Source of the DNA: Zoroaster sp. YZ-2022
Lineage: Eukaryota > Echinodermata > Asteroidea > Forcipulatida > Zoroasteridae
Assembly (NCBI GenBank): GCA_029582265.1
Contig: CM055816.1
Span: 29,494,366 to 29,558,365, forward strand
Direction: 5' to 3'
Length of the DNA stretch: 64,000 bases
The position numbers and the translations under genes were made by a program. Below the pieces are notes generated by a model. The model did not search any database. It was not told the DNA's origin and worked only from the letters and a program-made list of their open reading frames with translations. Shown piece by piece: positions 11,626 through 22,871 of this stretch (its first letter is position 1; every line of letters begins with the position of its first letter).

Positions 11626-12643
11626 TCTTTAAGGTCTCGAGGTTTTGGTCTCTGTCACGGACACAAAAGTCTTGGTCTCCTCCTTAGTCCAGACGGTCTT
11701 GGTCTTGGTCTTGGATATGGTGGCATTTACTACGTACATGTAACGTAACATGTCGAACAGTGAATAAATATCAGTGTTTTATCTTTTGGGGAAGGGGGGG
11801 AGGTTGTAGGTCATGAGTCCTGCTTCCTTTCAATCGGAAATATAAAGGTGTCTTTCAATTCCTAATTGTGTGAAGCAGCTGAAATTCGGCACGAGAATTC
11901 CATTACCAAATAAAATTTTAGACACCAAGGTTTAAAATGTTGTATGTAATATCATTTTCACAATTCATTTCATGACAGAAATCCATGAATTTTGATGTAC
12001 ACGTGTACATGTATGTTTTATCACTTTATAGTGTATAGCGACATTATGAGCATGTCGGCATGTTACGTTTGCTTGCCAACTGGTTTGTGAATTACACACT
12101 GGTTTGTGTCGTACATATACATGTACTTTGTACATGTATATCCTTACCATGAAAACCAAACTCTCCTAGGACTGGTTTAACAACTCCTATAATAGACCTG
12201 TGAATTTCTCTGGGTTTTTCCTGTTTTCTAGATTTTTACAAATCTCCCTTTGCCTCAAAATCTTCTTGAAAGAAGAAAAGTAAGTACATGTAGCCACCAA
12301 GGAAAGAAAGATGTAGCCTGTATTGTGTCCAAAACCACTAGTTTCTTGTTTGTTGAGAGTCTGTAAATCTTCCAAAATTAAATCATCCAGGAGGTTCAGG
12401 GCCGGGGCTTTGTCCTCTAGACCAAAGGAAGACCCAGACCTGCTACCCATTTTTTTAAGGATTTTTACTTAATTGTCAAATCACACCCCTATATTCTGCA
12501 CAAACAAGTGCATGCTTTTTTTAAATACCAAAAAAAAAAATCAGTTTGATAGCCACTTATAATTAATTCTCCTCCGAACTTGGTACCAGAATGCATATTG
12601 TTGGTTTTTTACAAAGTGAAATTGTTTATACTAGGTAAAACTT
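11626..12643. other. intergenic, no gene seen
   Basis: Contains a ggtcttggtctt microsatellite at about 11690-11715 and a 13-base match to a common cDNA cloning adapter at 11883-11895 (see findings). No gene recognised. Confidence 0.4.
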
Positions 12644-12738
12644 GCAGCTTTGCATAGTGAAGAGGATAAGTAAGACTAATTGCGGTGACACCATGTGAAA
12701 TTCTCTATTGAGTAGTAATAATTAGTTCTGAAGTATTG
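12644..12738. repeat. dispersed repeat, second copy
   Basis: Matches 768-862 closely (agctttgcatagtgaagagg through ttctctattgagtagta). Confidence 0.7.
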
Positions 12739-12794
12739 TGCAAGGCAGTCCCTGTACATGTATTTTGATTGGCCAATGTGTTTAGTACAGTTAA

Positions 12795-12936
12795 TAATTG
12801 TTGCCTGGCGTGATGGGGTCCATGGCGTTTTGTACACCCGAGGGGGCTGATGGCACCCGAGGCGAAGCCGAGGGTGCCATCAGCCCCCGAGGGTGTACAA
12901 AACCCATGGACCCCCATCACGCCAGGCAACAATTAT
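12795..12936. repeat. 142-bp near-perfect palindrome
   Basis: The two arms (gttgcctggcgtgatgggg at left, its complement ending cacgccaggcaac at right) pair over about 65 bp with a loop at about 12860-12872 (gcgaagcc). It is likely a hairpin MITE. Open frames on both strands read the same peptide because of the symmetry. Confidence 0.85.
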
Positions 12937-13459
12937 TTTGTTATACCATGGTATGTTACCGAAGAAATCTTCCAGTAAACTGTCTAAGTCTGTAACTGGA
13001 AGTGTCTGGAAGTTGCTGTCATCTCGTCCCGTTTCGTTGCAGTATTCGCGAACTATTCGTACTGCATTAATGGCGCTCGAAGCGAACAAATATAAATTCA
13101 CACACACAGCAGACAAGTTGTTTAGCTGGTCCCTACAGTGCATCAAATTGAAATATAGCGTGTTCTGCGGAGTACCAGCAATATAACAACCTCGGTCGCT
13201 GTTTTCACTTCTTGCAATCAAAAGTAGCACTTGTGAAAGATATATGGGGATGATACTCCCGGGGACGATCAGGGTGATGTACCACTTTTGAGAGGTTAAT
13301 ATCACTTTTTGAGTGACGTCACGAGGGTAACGTCACTTTTTGAGTGACGTCACGAGGGTCACATGAAGATTTGTGATTTGTCATGTGACAGGCTTTCGAC
13401 CAATGAAATTACACAATCTAAGACCATGATATAACAATTATGAATGGAGCAGGACATTT
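12937..13459. other. intergenic, CRE-like direct repeats
   Basis: Two adjacent 30-bp copies of a unit containing tttttgagtgacgtcacgag lie at about 13303-13362. Each holds a TGACGTCA palindrome (the CREB/ATF consensus). No gene is seen. Confidence 0.5.
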
Positions 13460-13559
13460 GTGCGCTGGAGTCGAGTTCGGATATCTTGGGATATAGCTAG
13501 TAGCTAAGCTGGGCAAAATTATGCGACCAAACCATTCCGACGCGCCTTGGTCAAGGCGT

Positions 13560-13910
13560 CTTACTATGAACATCTTAACCCTGAAAATAACCTGAAAATC
13601 AGTTTTGCCTTGAAATAACAGTTGACTGTAATTTCACTGCAATTTCATGGTGACTCTTCCTCTCAGATATTGGCAATAATGTTCACGGTGATTTCACAGC
13701 AAATTCACGGTGCTCTTGAGAATTAATGAGCTGCCCCAAAACTGCCACGAGAAGTTCATGGCATTTTCACAGCGTTTTCATGGCGAAGGAATCCCAAGAG
13801 TATTTCATGGCATTTTCACGGTGTTGTGTCGTTGTGAAATTGCCGAAAACTATTTATTTCATGGTAAAACGGATTTTCTGGGCATTTTCGATGTAAAGGA
13901 TCTTAGTACA
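13560..13910. repeat. dispersed repeat, 'catggcattttcac' family
   Basis: Many short alternations of catggcattttcac and cacggtgatttcac make a self-complementary, CATGG/CACGG-rich block. Related blocks lie at 20980-21300 and 56185-56520. Frames reading FHGIFTV-like peptides in these blocks are artefacts. Confidence 0.6.
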
Positions 13911-14095
13911 CAGTGCTTCATACATTACAATGTACGTCGGTGTTAAGGTAAACATAATCAAATCAATCGTTATCCTTGTAACCAGTTCTGGTAAAGGATT
14001 ATTTACCGGAGAAATAGAATGACATCAGTAGTTACATGTACATACCCACCGAGTAATTCCACCATTTATTAATGTGATATTTTGTGTATTTTCAG

Positions 14096-14266
14096 GTCTG
14101 CTTCTGTTGCTGTTCACATGTTGCTCATGTGACCAATCCTTCACAGGAACAACCCAGTACATAGAGCGTGGACATAAAGGTGTAGTCTCTTGTCCAGCAT
14201 TATCTGCTGCTGGGCTGACACCAAGCGATGTGGAGGCTATCTACTGGCATCCTAGTGTCATTGAAT
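14096..14266 (+). CDS. copy A exon 1: signal peptide and first half of V-type Ig
   Basis: The acceptor is tgtattttcag. The exon opens with GLLLLLFTCCSC, a signal-peptide core. The Ig strand-B cysteine (VVSCPAL) and the strand-C tryptophan (AIYWHP) follow. The donor is gaat|gtaacg, leaving one base of a codon. That base plus the first two bases of exon 2 encode Tyr, so the Ig domain continues in frame. Confidence 0.8.
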
Positions 14267-17200
14267 GTAACGCTTATTTAAATCTGAATTGCTTCTCAAG
14301 AATGAAACCTCAGATGTTACATTTATAATCAGAACATTCTAAGGACAATTCCATGCTCACTCACATTACATTTTTGAAGTTTTGGACCTACTCTTAATAC
14401 CATAATTTATATTTCACTTATCAGTTTTTTCACAGTAGTTGCATTATACCCAGACCTTACTCAGCACAAAAAAAGTAATTTCAGAAATTAGTTATGTATA
14501 TATGTACTGTACGCAATAAGAGAAAAAGCAACAATTTATGCATGTCCCAAAAAAAAAAAAAAAAAATGTTCTCTTCTACCGCACACGTATTTTAAATTTC
14601 TTAATTTTTTTGTGTCTACGTATAATGCAACTTCTGTGAAAAAACTGATGAGTGAAATATATAAGTAAGGAAATTATGGCATTAAGATTGGGCCAATACC
14701 TCAAAAATGTAACGTGAGTAATCATGGAATTGCCCCCAACATTCATTTATATTTGGCTGATTTCCTATGATGCACTGTCTTGATTAGAATTCATTAAGCA
14801 TTATCCAGCAGACACTCATTGGTCAACAGCCATGGGATATTAAAGATGGTTTGAGGCGGGGAGATACATGTCCGACAAATTAACACCATGGGACCAGTAA
14901 TTTGTTTATGTACTTTCCCAAATCAATCCATGTTGTATTTATTTAATTCCACCTCATACATTATATTTTATAAGTGATTAAATAATTTTAATATATTTTA
15001 TAAAACATCCAGACTTGATGTTTTTCTCCAATGATTACCAATGTTACACGAAAGTACAACTCCCACCTATTTCCCCCAACAGATACTTCACCACTCATAA
15101 TCAACTACATGAGAACAATCAATCTTGGACGAGGAGTGCCTCCGGGGATATATGACATTGATGAGAAACTCAACCTTGTCATCAACCAGGTTGTTGATGA
15201 TTCTGCAGGGACATACTACTGTCGACTTGCCCCGTACGCCATCCCGTTCCAGGATGCATCAGCACACACCGAGGTGATAGGTATGGCTGAAATAAATCTA
15301 TTTGTGGTAAAACCAAATCCCATACTAGATAAACTCTAATGCTTAAAGGGACAATATCGTCACGATTAGAGCAGACTTTCATCTGTGTTTTTGTTTAAGA
15401 TGAACACAGTGACTGAAAATTACTGGCTCATTTATGCATCTGCAAAAGTAATATGACCGAATCATATGAGAGTCTTATTTTCAGTCACTGAGTTAATCTC
15501 AAAATGGGCCGGGTGCCATGACCGAGCGGTTTAGTGCATCGGATTTGTGCAGACTTTCAACAGGAATCGGTGTCCTAGTTTAAGATTAACACAGTGACTG
15601 AAAATTAATAACTCATTTATGCAACAGCAACTGAGTTAATCTATAAAAAAAAACTAGCATTCCGATTCCATGCCCTGTTGATCGAGACAATACTGCCCCT
15701 TTAATAGCATTTGTGTAAATTGTAAACCTAGGACTTATAACAAAAAGGAACAATAGGTCCTCAGTTGGTGGTAATTGTTCGCAAAATGTCCTCAGTTGAA
15801 AGAAATGTACAAATCAAAATGGGAGATACCAACAAAAGTTAATTTTAAATTATATAAAATAATAAATTAAATTGTCTGTAATGATATACGGATGTAAACC
15901 GTACTTATTCTTGCTCTTTGCAGTATCTCCCAGGGTTGAGTTCCCAGTGATTTCACCTTGTGACAGCAAGCCAGGACCGTCTACTTGTGAGATATCGATT
16001 CCAGCTGACCAGTCCAAGATCAATCTCACCTGCAGAGTCGATAACGCTTATCCACAAGTCAGCCTGGAGCTGCAGAGTTTACATCAGGGTACTACAGGTT
16101 ATGAGCTGGTTACTTTGACGGATGTAAGAATCGACACTGAGCGAATAATACTACCCTCAAACAGCTACTTGAATGAATCAGGTACACGTATTTGCATAAA
16201 ATGGATGCTTACAGAGAATAAGAATAAAAGCATTTGTCAACATTATTAATGCTGAATGTTCCATTTAAAATAAATTAATGATGGGGGGGGGAATGATATT
16301 TAGTTATATTTTTAAAGTCTAAATCTCCATCCGCTGTAAAATTTTGTTTACATAATTCTTTGCTGTAATTAGTCAACTTTCCCTTTTAACCAGTTCGCTT
16401 CGGATGCCGTGTATACACGCAATTTTTTGTTGTACAGCGGATCGGAGAGCGTCTAAACACGCATTCCGATTTGTGTGTGTGTCACTGGGAGACTTGTCAA
16501 CACGCCACGTACGTTCGATGCGTTCATTTCCTTCTGCGCATGTGCGAATTTAAATGGAACTTAGCATACTAATGAGATCGGTTGACCTCAGGTCACGTAA
16601 CCGATGCCCTGACGAAACTCGTTATAACTGTACAGGAACTATATGAAATAGTCGGGAGAGGTTGAATTGGTAATGACAGGCTCTTTCACTATTAGTTTAT
16701 CGCTTATTTTCTGAAAAATAATATAAAATTATAAAAGTTACACTATTTTTACTGCGACGCATACTATCTTCATTTTTTAACAAAAACACAAATATTGCGG
16801 TACTTTTTGAGTATTTTTTTTTTTTTATAACTTTTCCACGGACTACTGTCTGAAATCATTCAGAGCTAAAACAACAAAAAATACCAGCAGGAAACCAAAT
16901 GCTTATTTGTAAAATAGACAATATGATCTTTCTTTTCAAGTATTACACAGCTTTGTCAAAACTCCACAAAAATAGTTATAATGACTTAAAAAACACCAAA
17001 TTCCCATTCAAAATTCAGTTTTGGTACGACCCCTTAGCAACCACTTAGCTTCAAAAAATCTCTTTACTGGAATTTACTTTCGGCTGAAAATTACCACATT
17101 TAGTAAATTGGGTACATACCAAAGACCGATCGTAACTTTATAAATTCTTGATTTCAATTTTGGCGCCACAATCGAAGCCCAAAAGTTTGATGGCCTATAG

Positions 17201-20200
17201 AAGGCGTCCTTGTTGCTATGCACGCGACCGTGATTTTGCAATGGGAAAGTCGAATTCCCGCCTCGGCTATACAGACTACTGATTACGCGCGCCCAATGGG
17301 ACTCGAACGTACGTGACGCCACATACACATGTGGCGTGCCGTCGTGGCGGCTGACTTGTATACACGCAATCGTTTCTCGGAGTCCATGGGGTCACGGTTC
17401 GGTGGCCCTGGACAAAATGCACTGCAAATACTGAACGAGTTCACTCTTTTTGTTGATTTTTGCCTAATCCCTTTATCCAAGACCTGTTCCTTTGACGTAC
17501 CAGCCAAGCATTTGTAAAGACGGATTTATATCCATTGTTTACGAGGCATTCGATCTCTCTCCTGGTATGCCGTCTTTTCGACCGGGCGCTGGGCGCTGGG
17601 CGCTAATAGGCCGTTGCATCGGAGCTTGCCAACGGTCTAATTGTGCTGAACAAACACAACCGTAATTAAAAAACTAGCCATTTAATTCAAGAAATGTCAA
17701 TGAGTAAAGGTGTTTATTTGGTTGTCCGAACTTAGTTTCATTGACAAAAAACATTATTAATGGCTAGAATTTTTTTCAGATTTTTCACTGAAAATAAACC
17801 CGCACGGGGGACCGGAAAAAAATAAATATTCCCGACGTCAACTGGTTAAAGAACATTTTGATATTCTTTCATCACTTTCATCCATAGAGCTGCTGAGAAC
17901 CAATGACACGTACACAACAACTGCCTCTGTGGAGGTTGATGTCGGTGACCTTGGGGTTAGTGTTATTACATGTAGCTGCTCTGGTGTAGCTACTAGGAAC
18001 CAGCCGAGAAGCACGCTGGTGATAATCAGGAAGGAAGAACATACACCGACCACTTCAGGACCACCACCAACACCTAGTGAAGGAACGACTAGGCTGACCA
18101 CAACAGGTATTTTTATAATTATAATTATTTATAGATACATTGATGCCAATTGCCCAGTAGACTTAAAGCACTCGGTAATCTTTGTAAGCCTAATTTGATC
18201 ACATGACCCACTTTTGAATAGTTTGTCAGTGGTATAGTCCAACAAATAATGGCAACGTGGTGTACATGCGTAATAACGTCGCTGTTTTTCAATATGGTAA
18301 AATTTTGATCTTATTATTACTAGGGAATATTTAATAATGCAGTTGTCTTTGTATTCAGTGGCAATATTCCTGATAGTTATTCCTGAAATGTTTTACAAGT
18401 ATGACATGACATCTTTCAGAACAAAAACAAACCTTTTGCCTGTAACCTTACATGTAGCTGTGTGGGTTCACATTTACCGATGAGGCATTAGCGTTGTGTA
18501 ATACGAGTTACTAAAAGATGGTTATTTTAATATTTTTAAATTTTCATTGATTTTACTAACCCTAACTCCCTAATGCCATTGTGCTTACACATAACCTGGA
18601 TCCTCGAAAATCCTTCAGTAGTAAAGCAAGCACATGACAGGTATGCACACATGCTTCTAATCTGTGGTACATGTACATGGCCAGGGACCCTCCCTACATG
18701 CATGGAGCAATAAACAGTGTCCACTGACCACTGACCTTGCAATCACTACAACAAACATGGATGTATATGTACCATGGAAAGGCAAGTACAATGTATGTCT
18801 AATAACCTCAATCCTCCAAAATCCTTCACTTTAGCAAAGAGCATGTAGCATGTAACCTGAATCCTCCAAAATCCTTCACTTTAGCAAAGAGCATGTAGCA
18901 TGTAACCTCAATCCTCCAAAATCCTTCACTTTAGCAAAGAGCATGTAGCATGTAACCTCAATCCTCCAAAATCCTTCACTTTAGCAAAGAGCATGTAGCA
19001 TGTAACCTCAATCCTTCAAAATCCTTCACTTTAGCAAAGAGCATGTAGCATGTAACCTCAATCCTTCAAAATCCTTCACTTTAGCAAAGAGCATGTAGCA
19101 TGTAACCTCAATCCTCCAAAATCCTTCACTTTAGCAAAGAGAATGTAGCATGTAACCTCAATCCTCCAAAATCCTTCACTTTAGCAAAGAGCATGTAACC
19201 TCAATCCTTCAGGTTAGGGTTAATGGTGTTTTAAATTTTCCTTCTACCCTCCCGACCAATTACTAAAAAGATAAGAAGTACCAGTAATGCGAGTTACCGC
19301 ACCAATGTACATGTGTAATGCGAGTTACCATGCACTCATATGAATGTAATGAGAATTGAACAACACTGTTTGACAATCACTTGAACTAGTGTAGAAGACA
19401 TCAGTACAAATATTACTTATAATGCCTTTTGAATGAGCCCTCTACATCAGGGGACTTAATTTACATGATTTCATACCCATAATGCCTACCACATGTGTAC
19501 ATTGTATGTACATCACTACATGTACGTGTATACTCTCCGATCGACATTGAATATTAGGTTTTCTTTGTGGTGTTCTGTGAATTAAATTTGATTTGATTTA
19601 ACTTTTTAATATTTTTCAGGAATATTAAAAGTTAAAGTTGTGAATACAAATCTTCAAATTGCTCGCAACTTTGTTGACGGACAACGTGTAATGCGAGTTA
19701 TCAAGTTTTTAACAGCTCACTACCCCTCTGTAGTATGGTCTTTATTTTTATAACCCCTATTTGTATGTACATGTATATACTCATTTGGTGGTAGAGCTTT
19801 CTGTTTGAGGAAACTTTTGAAATACAACACTTGAATTTTTTGGTTCTTAATTAGAACCTGTCAAATTGTAAAGCATGCGAACAAATTTTCTTTATTGAGT
19901 TCTTTCGGGTACAACATGTTATTATCTCTTCTTGGAAGAAGTGATGGCTCTGAGAAGAGCCGGTTGGTTTGTTCTCAACATTTCGACTAGTCTGCTCAAG
20001 TCATCGTCAGGTGACAGACTCTCCTGACGATGACTTGAGCAGACTTGTCGAAGCATTGAGAACAAACCAACCGGCATTTCTCAGAGCCATCACTTCTTCC
20101 AAGAAGAGATTATTACATGGTGAACCCGAAAGAACTCAATAACATCTATCTCCACCATGAAAAGCCTCAAATCCTACATATATTTTCTGTACTTGCACAT

Positions 20201-21967
20201 TTTTCAGCATTATGTCATCGTTGGTGATGTATTTTGTGACAATTAAAGGGGCAGTATCGTCATGATCAACAGGGCATGGAATCAGAGTGCTATTTTTAGA
20301 TTAAGTCAGTGACTGCCATAAATGATAAGGTCATATTGCCGTTGCTGCTGTATAAATGAACCAGCTATTAATTTTCAGTCACTGTGTTCATCTTAAACTA
20401 GGACACCGATTCCATGCCCTGTTGAAAGTCTGCTTTGATCATGATGATACTGTCCCTTTGAAGGGAAGGTACAATTTATTACCAGATCATCAAAATATTA
20501 TCTAAATCCTTACTAGGTGTGAACTTGGTATACACGTATCAATCATCACATGATTCTATCTGAGGAGAGAACAGTAAATTATGTATGTCTGCAACTTTTT
20601 GTAAAATGAAAAAAAAAAAACAGGAGAAACATATATAGTAACAATTCTTAATTGTTTTCTAAAAAACAGTTTTCTCAAAAACGTGGTTGTGATAAGCCCC
20701 TCTTGTGATGAAATTTGTCTAGGTTAGTTTTTCATTATACTGTACCCTGTAAGCTACATAGGGTTGAAATGTTAATAATTTTAAGTGGTTCGTATAAATA
20801 TTTGGGTTTTTTTAAATGTTTTTTTATGGGATGGTCTATTTTTTGCCTGCAGTATGTGTCTTCATGTGCCTTCACCTTGTATATTTTGTATAGATTTGTG
20901 GTGGATAGATTTCCTGTAAACTTTGTTTATAGTAGATGGTTGAAATGAATGTACATTCACTATGAACAACTTCACCTTGAAAATACCATGAAAATACCAT
21001 GAAAATACCATGAAAATCCGTTTTGCCTTGAAATAGCAGTTCACCTTAATTTCACTGCAATTTCACAGTGTCTCTTCCTCTCAGATATTGGCAATAATTT
21101 CCACGGTGATTTTACGGCAAATTCATGGTGCTCTCGAGAATTAATGAGCTGCCCAAAAACTGCCACGAGAAGTTCATGGCATTTTCACAGCGAAGGAATT
21201 CCAAGAGTATTTCATGGCAATTTCACGGTGTTGTCTCGTCATGAAATTGTCGTGAACTATTTATTTCACGGTAAAACAGATTTTCAGGGCATTTTCAGGG
21301 TATATTATACATATTTAGTGGTTCATACACAGTATGTGTACATTTTATTTTTTGCTGTTTGTCAGCAGTGTGTGACTTTACCCACACCATTAGCCCTCAT
21401 CAAGCCCCTTATTTGTATTACATCAGGGTCATCTTGATGAAATCCATCGTGCCCCGTACATTCAATAAGTTGAATAAAATCATTTTCCCCACCATTTCCC
21501 TTCCCTTTTTCGCCGGTTTTCTGTTTGTATGTAATTTCACAATGGTCGCTGCAGACCCTTAGATTTTGTAAAATTTATCTGAAAATGCTGTTATTTCCCT
21601 CTTGTTTATGCTGGCGTGTCTGACATTACGGCAGACGTACAGGCAGCTGTTAGAAAAGTTTAAAGTTTGTGTGTGTACGCGTTTGCATCTAGCTAGCTTG
21701 TTCGTATATTCGTACACATGCAGTGCACCTTTGTAACTCTGAAACTTTCCTTTTATTAATTTTTGCTACTATATTGTACATATATTTTGTTGACCCTTTG
21801 CATATTTTGTGCTTTTTTCAGATAGTGAACCCGTTTCTGCGACACCCTCAAAGGATACATGTACAACAGATCTGTTATCCAGGGAATGGGGATGGATTCT
21901 TATTAGCTTTGTGATCATACTGCCACTAATTATAATTCCAATTCTAATATTGCTAATAATTCGGAAG
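14096..21967 (+). CDS. Ig-superfamily membrane receptor, copy A (five exons seen)
   Basis: Exons: 14096-14266, 15083-15280, 15924-16181, 17888-18106 and 21822-21967. All are bounded by AG acceptors and GT donors, with phase 1 at every junction until the last donor (phase 0). Predicted order: hydrophobic signal segment, V-type Ig domain built from exons 1 and 2, second Ig domain built from exons 3 and 4, a Thr/Pro/Ser stalk, then one transmembrane helix. It would be a type I cell-surface protein, probably a recognition or adhesion receptor; the ligand is unknown. The exon with the initiator ATG lies upstream and is not identified: exon 1 enters at phase 1, and the GTG-initiated frame at 14074 lies in intron. 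The cytoplasmic exon is also missing; a retrotransposon starts about 50 bp after the last donor. No stop or frameshift is seen in these exons. Confidence 0.82.
15083..15280 (+). CDS. copy A exon 2: second half of V-type Ig
   Basis: The acceptor is ccccaacag. The exon contains DDSAGTYYC, the D-x-A/G-x-Y-x-C signature of Ig strand F. With the Cys of exon 1 it completes the canonical disulfide. The donor is gatag|gtatgg, phase 1. An intron inside a V-type domain is not the vertebrate antigen-receptor arrangement. Confidence 0.85.
15345..15712. mobile_element. MITE AAAGGGACA with inserted tRNA-SINE head
   Basis: Inverted ends (aaagggacaatatcgtcacg, and gacaatactgcccctttaa at right) lie in intron 2. 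At 15505-15547 the sequence ccatgaccgagcggtttagt is a tRNA-like box A region with no box B, so it is a SINE head fragment rather than a tRNA gene. Copy B carries the same composite at 57970-58325, so both insertions predate the duplication. Confidence 0.65.
15924..16181 (+). CDS. copy A exon 3: first part of second Ig domain
   Basis: The acceptor is tgctctttgcag. The exon encodes VSPRVEFPVIS, then KINLTCRVDN with a strand-B-type cysteine, and further strands to LNESG (an N-glycosylation sequon, NES). Two extra cysteines (SPCDS and STCEI) may form a second disulfide. The donor is atcag|gtacac, phase 1. Confidence 0.8.
16390..17845. mobile_element. TTAA-flanked non-autonomous element, piggyBac-like
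   Basis: It begins CCAGTTCGCTTCGG and ends GTCAACTGG, with TTAA on both sides (16386-16389, 17846-17849). Copy B has an empty site with a single TTAA at the same place in intron 3 (cttttaaagaac near 59003), so this insertion followed the duplication. The 1456-bp interior shows no transposase. The terminal sequence is shared with the smaller element at 59337-59584. TTAA targeting fits piggyBac or Kolobok; the family assignment is inference. Confidence 0.85.
17888..18106 (+). CDS. copy A exon 4: end of second Ig domain and stalk
   Basis: The acceptor is ttcatccatag. The exon encodes LLRTNDTYTT, then VSVITCSCSG carrying the second Ig cysteine plus an extra one not present in copy B (TCSGSG there). 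It ends with a low-complexity stalk, TTSGPPPTPSEGTTRLTTT, a likely O-glycosylated mucin-like spacer. The donor is acaacag|gtattt, phase 1. Confidence 0.8.
18559..19218. mobile_element. TTAACCCTAAC-ended MITE carrying the minisatellite
   Basis: Ends ctaaccctaactccc and ggttagggttaa bracket the interior. Short relatives at 54345-54463 and 40727-40812 have the same ends and the core 'aatccttcaaaatcctcc'. Here the core is amplified into a 50-bp minisatellite. Copy B has the equivalent unexpanded element at 59965-60272. Confidence 0.6.
18801..19208. repeat. 50-bp minisatellite, about 8 units
   Basis: Units start near 18801, 18851, 18901, 18951, 19001, 19051, 19101 and 19151. Each contains atccttcactttagcaaaga and differs by one or two bases. 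Copy B has a single unit at about 60208-60255. Confidence 0.95.
19930..20122. repeat. long inverted repeat with hammerhead-like core fragment
   Basis: Arms 'cttggaagaagtgatggct' and its complement pair over about 85 bp around a short centre (gtgacagactct). The right arm reads ctgacgatgacttgag .. gtcgaag, resembling the CUGANGA-stem-GAA core of hammerhead motifs found near ends of Penelope-like elements. Copy B has the same structure, shortened in the centre, at 61590-61768. Confidence 0.7.
20245..20462. mobile_element. MITE, AAAGGGACA family
   Basis: Full hairpin copy: left end aaaggggcagtatcgtcatg, right end catgatgatactgtcccttt. The paralogous copy is at 61893-62105. Confidence 0.75.
20980..21300. 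repeat. dispersed repeat, 'catggcattttcac' family
   Basis: Shows aaaataccatgaaaatacc tandem triplets, then the 'aagttcatggcattttcac' block seen at 13560 and 56185. It is absent from the matching part of copy B (about 62600), so it is private to A here. Confidence 0.55.
21301..21821. other. intron 4 end, no other gene seen
   Basis: Sequence leading into the transmembrane exon is shared with copy B (for example ctagctagcttgttcgtata). The polypyrimidine-rich acceptor gtgcttttttcag precedes exon 5. Confidence 0.5.
21822..21967 (+). CDS. copy A exon 5: juxtamembrane and transmembrane helix
   Basis: The acceptor is gcttttttcag. The exon encodes DSEPVSATPSK, a short acidic stretch, then a hydrophobic helix (WILISFVIILPLIIIPILIL) ending in IIRK, a stop-transfer. 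The donor is cggaag|gtaagt, phase 0. Copy B differs strongly here (shorter helix, 18 residues of charged tail before the donor). Confidence 0.75.
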
Positions 21968-22230
21968 GTAAGTCTAAAACCAAATAATGGGTGTAGTATA
22001 CATGTAACTTGGTAAGACTGTAATACTTGAAGTGAGCCCTCTGTTGTTGGGATTTGGTTAATCATGTGTTTACTAATAATACTTGTTCTAGAATTAATAG
22101 AAGACATCTTTGTATCTCATGTCAGTGACTTTGAACCCCTAAAATATTATATATTTGGCGACGAGGATGGGATACAAATTCTGAATCGTGTTCATAGTTA
22201 AAGCTAAGTATCAGGAACATTTAGGGAAAC

Positions 22231-22768
22231 ATGATGGCAGCGCTTATCGGCAAGATAGGTGAATATCGGGAGGGAGAAGAACAGTTTGAATACTACCTGG
22301 AACGACTAGAGCAGTTTTTCATTGCTAACGCAATTGCAGACGACTTTGCAGAAAGCGTGTTCTTGACAATCATGGGACCAAAGGGGTATGGTCTGCTTAA
22401 GAATTTAGTCTCACCAGGGAAACCAAGTGAAAAGTCATTTGATGCTACTTAAGAACCATTACACCCCCGAACCGCAGATGATTCAAGTTTCACAAACGGG
22501 ATGAGCTAGAAAGTGAAACGGTAGCCACGTATCTGGTGGAATTGAAATGTCTTGCAAGCACTTGCAAGAGTTTCAGGCTTTTCTCAATGAAGCTATTAGA
22601 GATCGCCTAGTTTGTGGCCTGGGAAATTCAATGTGCCAAAAAAGATTGTTGGCTGAGAAAAATCTCACACTGAATAAGACAGTAGAAATTGCTCCAGCCA
22701 TTGATATAGCTAACAAAACAGGCCAAAGATATCAATTCTTCTCATGTTGCAGACACACTGGGAAGTAA
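22231..22768 (+). pseudogene. gag remnant (Mag-like)
   Basis: The first frame (22231-22452) encodes EQFEYYLERLEQFFIANAI, matching the N-terminal gag capsid-like region of Mag-clade gypsy elements. A frame change near 22440 moves the continuation to another frame. The third piece (22547-22768) contains RDRLVCGLGN and EKNLTLNKTVEIA, also typical of this gag family. In life it would package element RNA; here at least two frameshifts break it. Confidence 0.75.
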
Positions 22769-22871
22769 GCCAGTGACTGTGAACAAAGTTAGGTCAAAGC
22801 CTAATCAGTATATTACTACAAATCCAAAGAGTGGTCAAGATGGATCTCACTCAAAGGTGCATCCAAGTCGT

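Noticed and set aside
12187..12450. 87-codon minus-strand frame
   Set aside because: Lacks any domain signal or conserved partner elsewhere in the window.
14074..14095. GTG-initiated start for the receptor at 14074
   Set aside because: These bases are the intron end (polypyrimidine tract and AG); exon 1 begins at 14096 in phase 1, so the true start lies upstream.
15505..15547. Possible tRNA gene (ccatgaccgagcggtttagt)
   Set aside because: Only the box A half is present with no box B or acceptor pairing; it is a SINE head fragment duplicated with the locus.
17270..17345. Possible minus-strand tRNA-like box B (gggactcgaac)
   Set aside because: No matching box A or cloverleaf at the proper spacing; it lies inside the TTAA element.
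18801..19208. Possible CRISPR-like array
   Set aside because: The repeats are contiguous 50-bp units with no unique spacers, in eukaryotic intronic DNA.
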